Origin: Betaproteobacteria bacterium
GTDB lineage: Bacteria; Pseudomonadota; Gammaproteobacteria; Burkholderiales; Burkholderiaceae
Direction of reading: 5' to 3'
Assembly (NCBI GenBank): GCA_015654605.1
Contig: JAATGO010000091.1
Location: forward strand, 1-6,115
Length of the DNA: 6,115 nucleotides
Shown: positions 5,294-6,115 of the stretch, in pieces
How positions within the stretch are numbered: the first letter of the stretch is position 1
Layout: every line of letters begins with the position of its first letter
Position numbers and translations under genes: made by a program
Notes under the pieces: generated by a model
The model's database searches: none
The model's input: the letters and a program-made list of their open reading frames with translations, nothing else
What the model was told of the DNA's origin: nothing

Positions 5294-6076
5294 CTATGCA
5301 GCCATGTCGCTACGTGCCAGCGCCGCTTCTTCGCGGATCAATGTCAGCACATGACGTTTGCAATCGTTAAATTCCTGAGTTGTGGTATCGCGTGGACGCG
5401 ACAAATTAATATCAATTAAATCTCGTATGCGACCTGGCCGATGCGTCATGACGGCAACTTTGGTACCTAGAATCAGAGCCTCATCCACGCTATGCGTCAC
5501 AAACACGATCGTTCCTTCATAACGTTGCCACAAGGTGACAAGTTCTTCCTGCATTTCCAGTTTGGTTTGTGCATCTAGCGCTGCAAACGGCTCATCCATC
5601 AAGATAACTGCCGGGTTGAGTAGCAGTGCACGTGCAATACCCACACGCTGTGCCATACCACCGGATAACTCGGAAGGATAATGATTTTCAAAACCAGTCA
5701 ATTTGACGGTATCAATAAATGGTTGTGCTGCAGCACGCCGCTCAGCACTACTCTTACCCTTGAGTTTCAGAGAAAAAGCGACATTATCCCAAACGGGTAA
5801 CCATGGCATCAGATTAGCTTGCTGGAATACCATGCCACGCTCTGCTCCAGGACCTGTTACCGGTTTACCATTTACTGTTACCGTACCCTGTGATGGAAAT
5901 TCAAAACCAGCAATCATATTGAGCAACGTAGATTTACCGCAGCCACTCGGGCCTAATAAACAGAGAAACTCTTTTTTCTCCAGTTGCAGGGTCACATTAT
6001 CAATGGCAAGCATATTGGTACCACGCTTACGATCAACAAACACCTTGACAATATTATTCAACTCTATAAATGCCAT
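5294..6076 (-). CDS. ABC transporter ATP-binding protein, NitT/TauT family
   Basis: The 260-residue ATPase subunit of an importer of the nitrate/sulfonate/taurine type (SsuB/TauB/ThiZ-like), acting at the cytoplasmic face of the inner membrane. All ATPase motifs are intact: Walker A GPSGCGKST (42-50), Q-loop FQQ (84-86), signature LSGGMAQR (137-144), Walker B VILMDEP (157-163) followed by the D-loop, and the switch His in VTHSVDEA (H195). M-P-W after the Q-loop (90-92) and M-T-H-R-P-G-R-I (210-217) are typical of this family. It starts at ATG (6076) with GAGGGTGA just upstream and is followed after 11 bases by the racemase-family gene. Importers of this family carry small compounds including taurine, sulfonates, nitrate, and pyrimidines for thiamine synthesis. 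Linkage to a hydantoinase suggests a heterocyclic or amide substrate, which the sequence alone cannot settle. Confidence 0.93.
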   Translation of the reverse strand: MAFIELNNIVKVFVDRKRGTNMLAIDNVTLQLEKKEFLCLLGPSGCGKSTLLNMIAGFEFPSQGTVTVNGKPVTGPGAERGMVFQQANLMPWLPVWDNVAFSLKLKGKSSAERRAAAQPFIDTVKLTGFENHYPSELSGGMAQRVGIARALLLNPAVILMDEPFAALDAQTKLEMQEELVTLWQRYEGTIVFVTHSVDEALILGTKVAVMTHRPGRIRDLIDINLSRPRDTTTQEFNDCKRHVLTLIREEAALARSDMAA

Positions 6077-6087
6077 ATCTCACCCTC

Positions 6088-6115
6088 TTATGCTTGCGAA
6101 CCTTGAACCGTTGCC
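6088..6115 (-). CDS. probable C-terminal end of an ABC permease (partial)
   Basis: Read leftward from the right edge, one frame gives eight codons (A-T-V-Q-G-S-Q-A) and a TAA at 6090-6088, 11 bases before the ATPase start. In this importer family the permease gene commonly precedes the ATPase gene with such spacing, so this is probably its tail. A second frame ends with TGA about nine bases later and cannot be excluded. The visible residues are too few for a sequence-based family call. Confidence 0.4.

Noticed and set aside
1..6115. CRISPR array, insertion sequence, tRNA or rRNA genes
   Set aside because: No regularly spaced repeats, transposase motifs or tRNA-like cloverleaf were seen on either strand. 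The repeats found are short and isolated.

Overview
The window reads as part of a Gram-negative, probably betaproteobacterial, chromosome of moderate GC content. This rests on protein character, a sec signal peptide joined to an outer-membrane-type barrel, and a NitT/TauT-type ABC importer. A Nitrosomonas-like ammonia oxidiser would fit, but that is an impression and was not tested. Every gene I can support is on the minus strand, so transcription runs from the right edge to the left.

Right part (about 6115 to 3097): the distal end of a transport and catabolism operon. It holds the probable last codons of an ABC permease, an intact NitT/TauT-family ATPase, an intact Asp/Glu racemase superfamily enzyme with an arylmalonate-decarboxylase-like cysteine arrangement, and a dihydropyrimidinase/hydantoinase. 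The gaps are 11 to about 38 bases and each start has a Shine-Dalgarno sequence. The likely scheme is uptake of a small, perhaps cyclic-amide or pyrimidine-like compound, ring opening by the hydantoinase, and further processing by the racemase-family enzyme. The substrate is unknown. The hydantoinase gene carries an in-frame TAA at 3469-3471, in place of the Glu of its G-(V/L)-E-T-R motif, so it encodes two fragments of one protein.

Middle (about 2978 to 2142): a second broken gene, an outer-membrane beta-barrel-like protein. A sec signal peptide can be read upstream in the same frame, cut off from the rest by a TGA at 2823-2825. The intergenic stretch to its left holds a possible 21-residue hydrophobic mini-protein, a 9-bp perfect tandem repeat, a 9-bp perfect inverted repeat, and about 32 bases of nearly uninterrupted alternating purine-pyrimidine sequence just upstream of the next gene.

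Left part (2141 to 1): an intact CNNM/CBS/CorC-domain membrane protein starting at TTG, a probable intrinsic terminator behind it, then an unrecognised 81-residue small protein with a strong ribosome binding site. The last 425 bases contain no gene I can support, only short repeats.

The most notable points are two neighbouring genes each broken by one stop codon beside intact operon partners, the single-cysteine racemase-family enzyme paired with a hydantoinase, and the small unexplained elements between 2189 and 2443.
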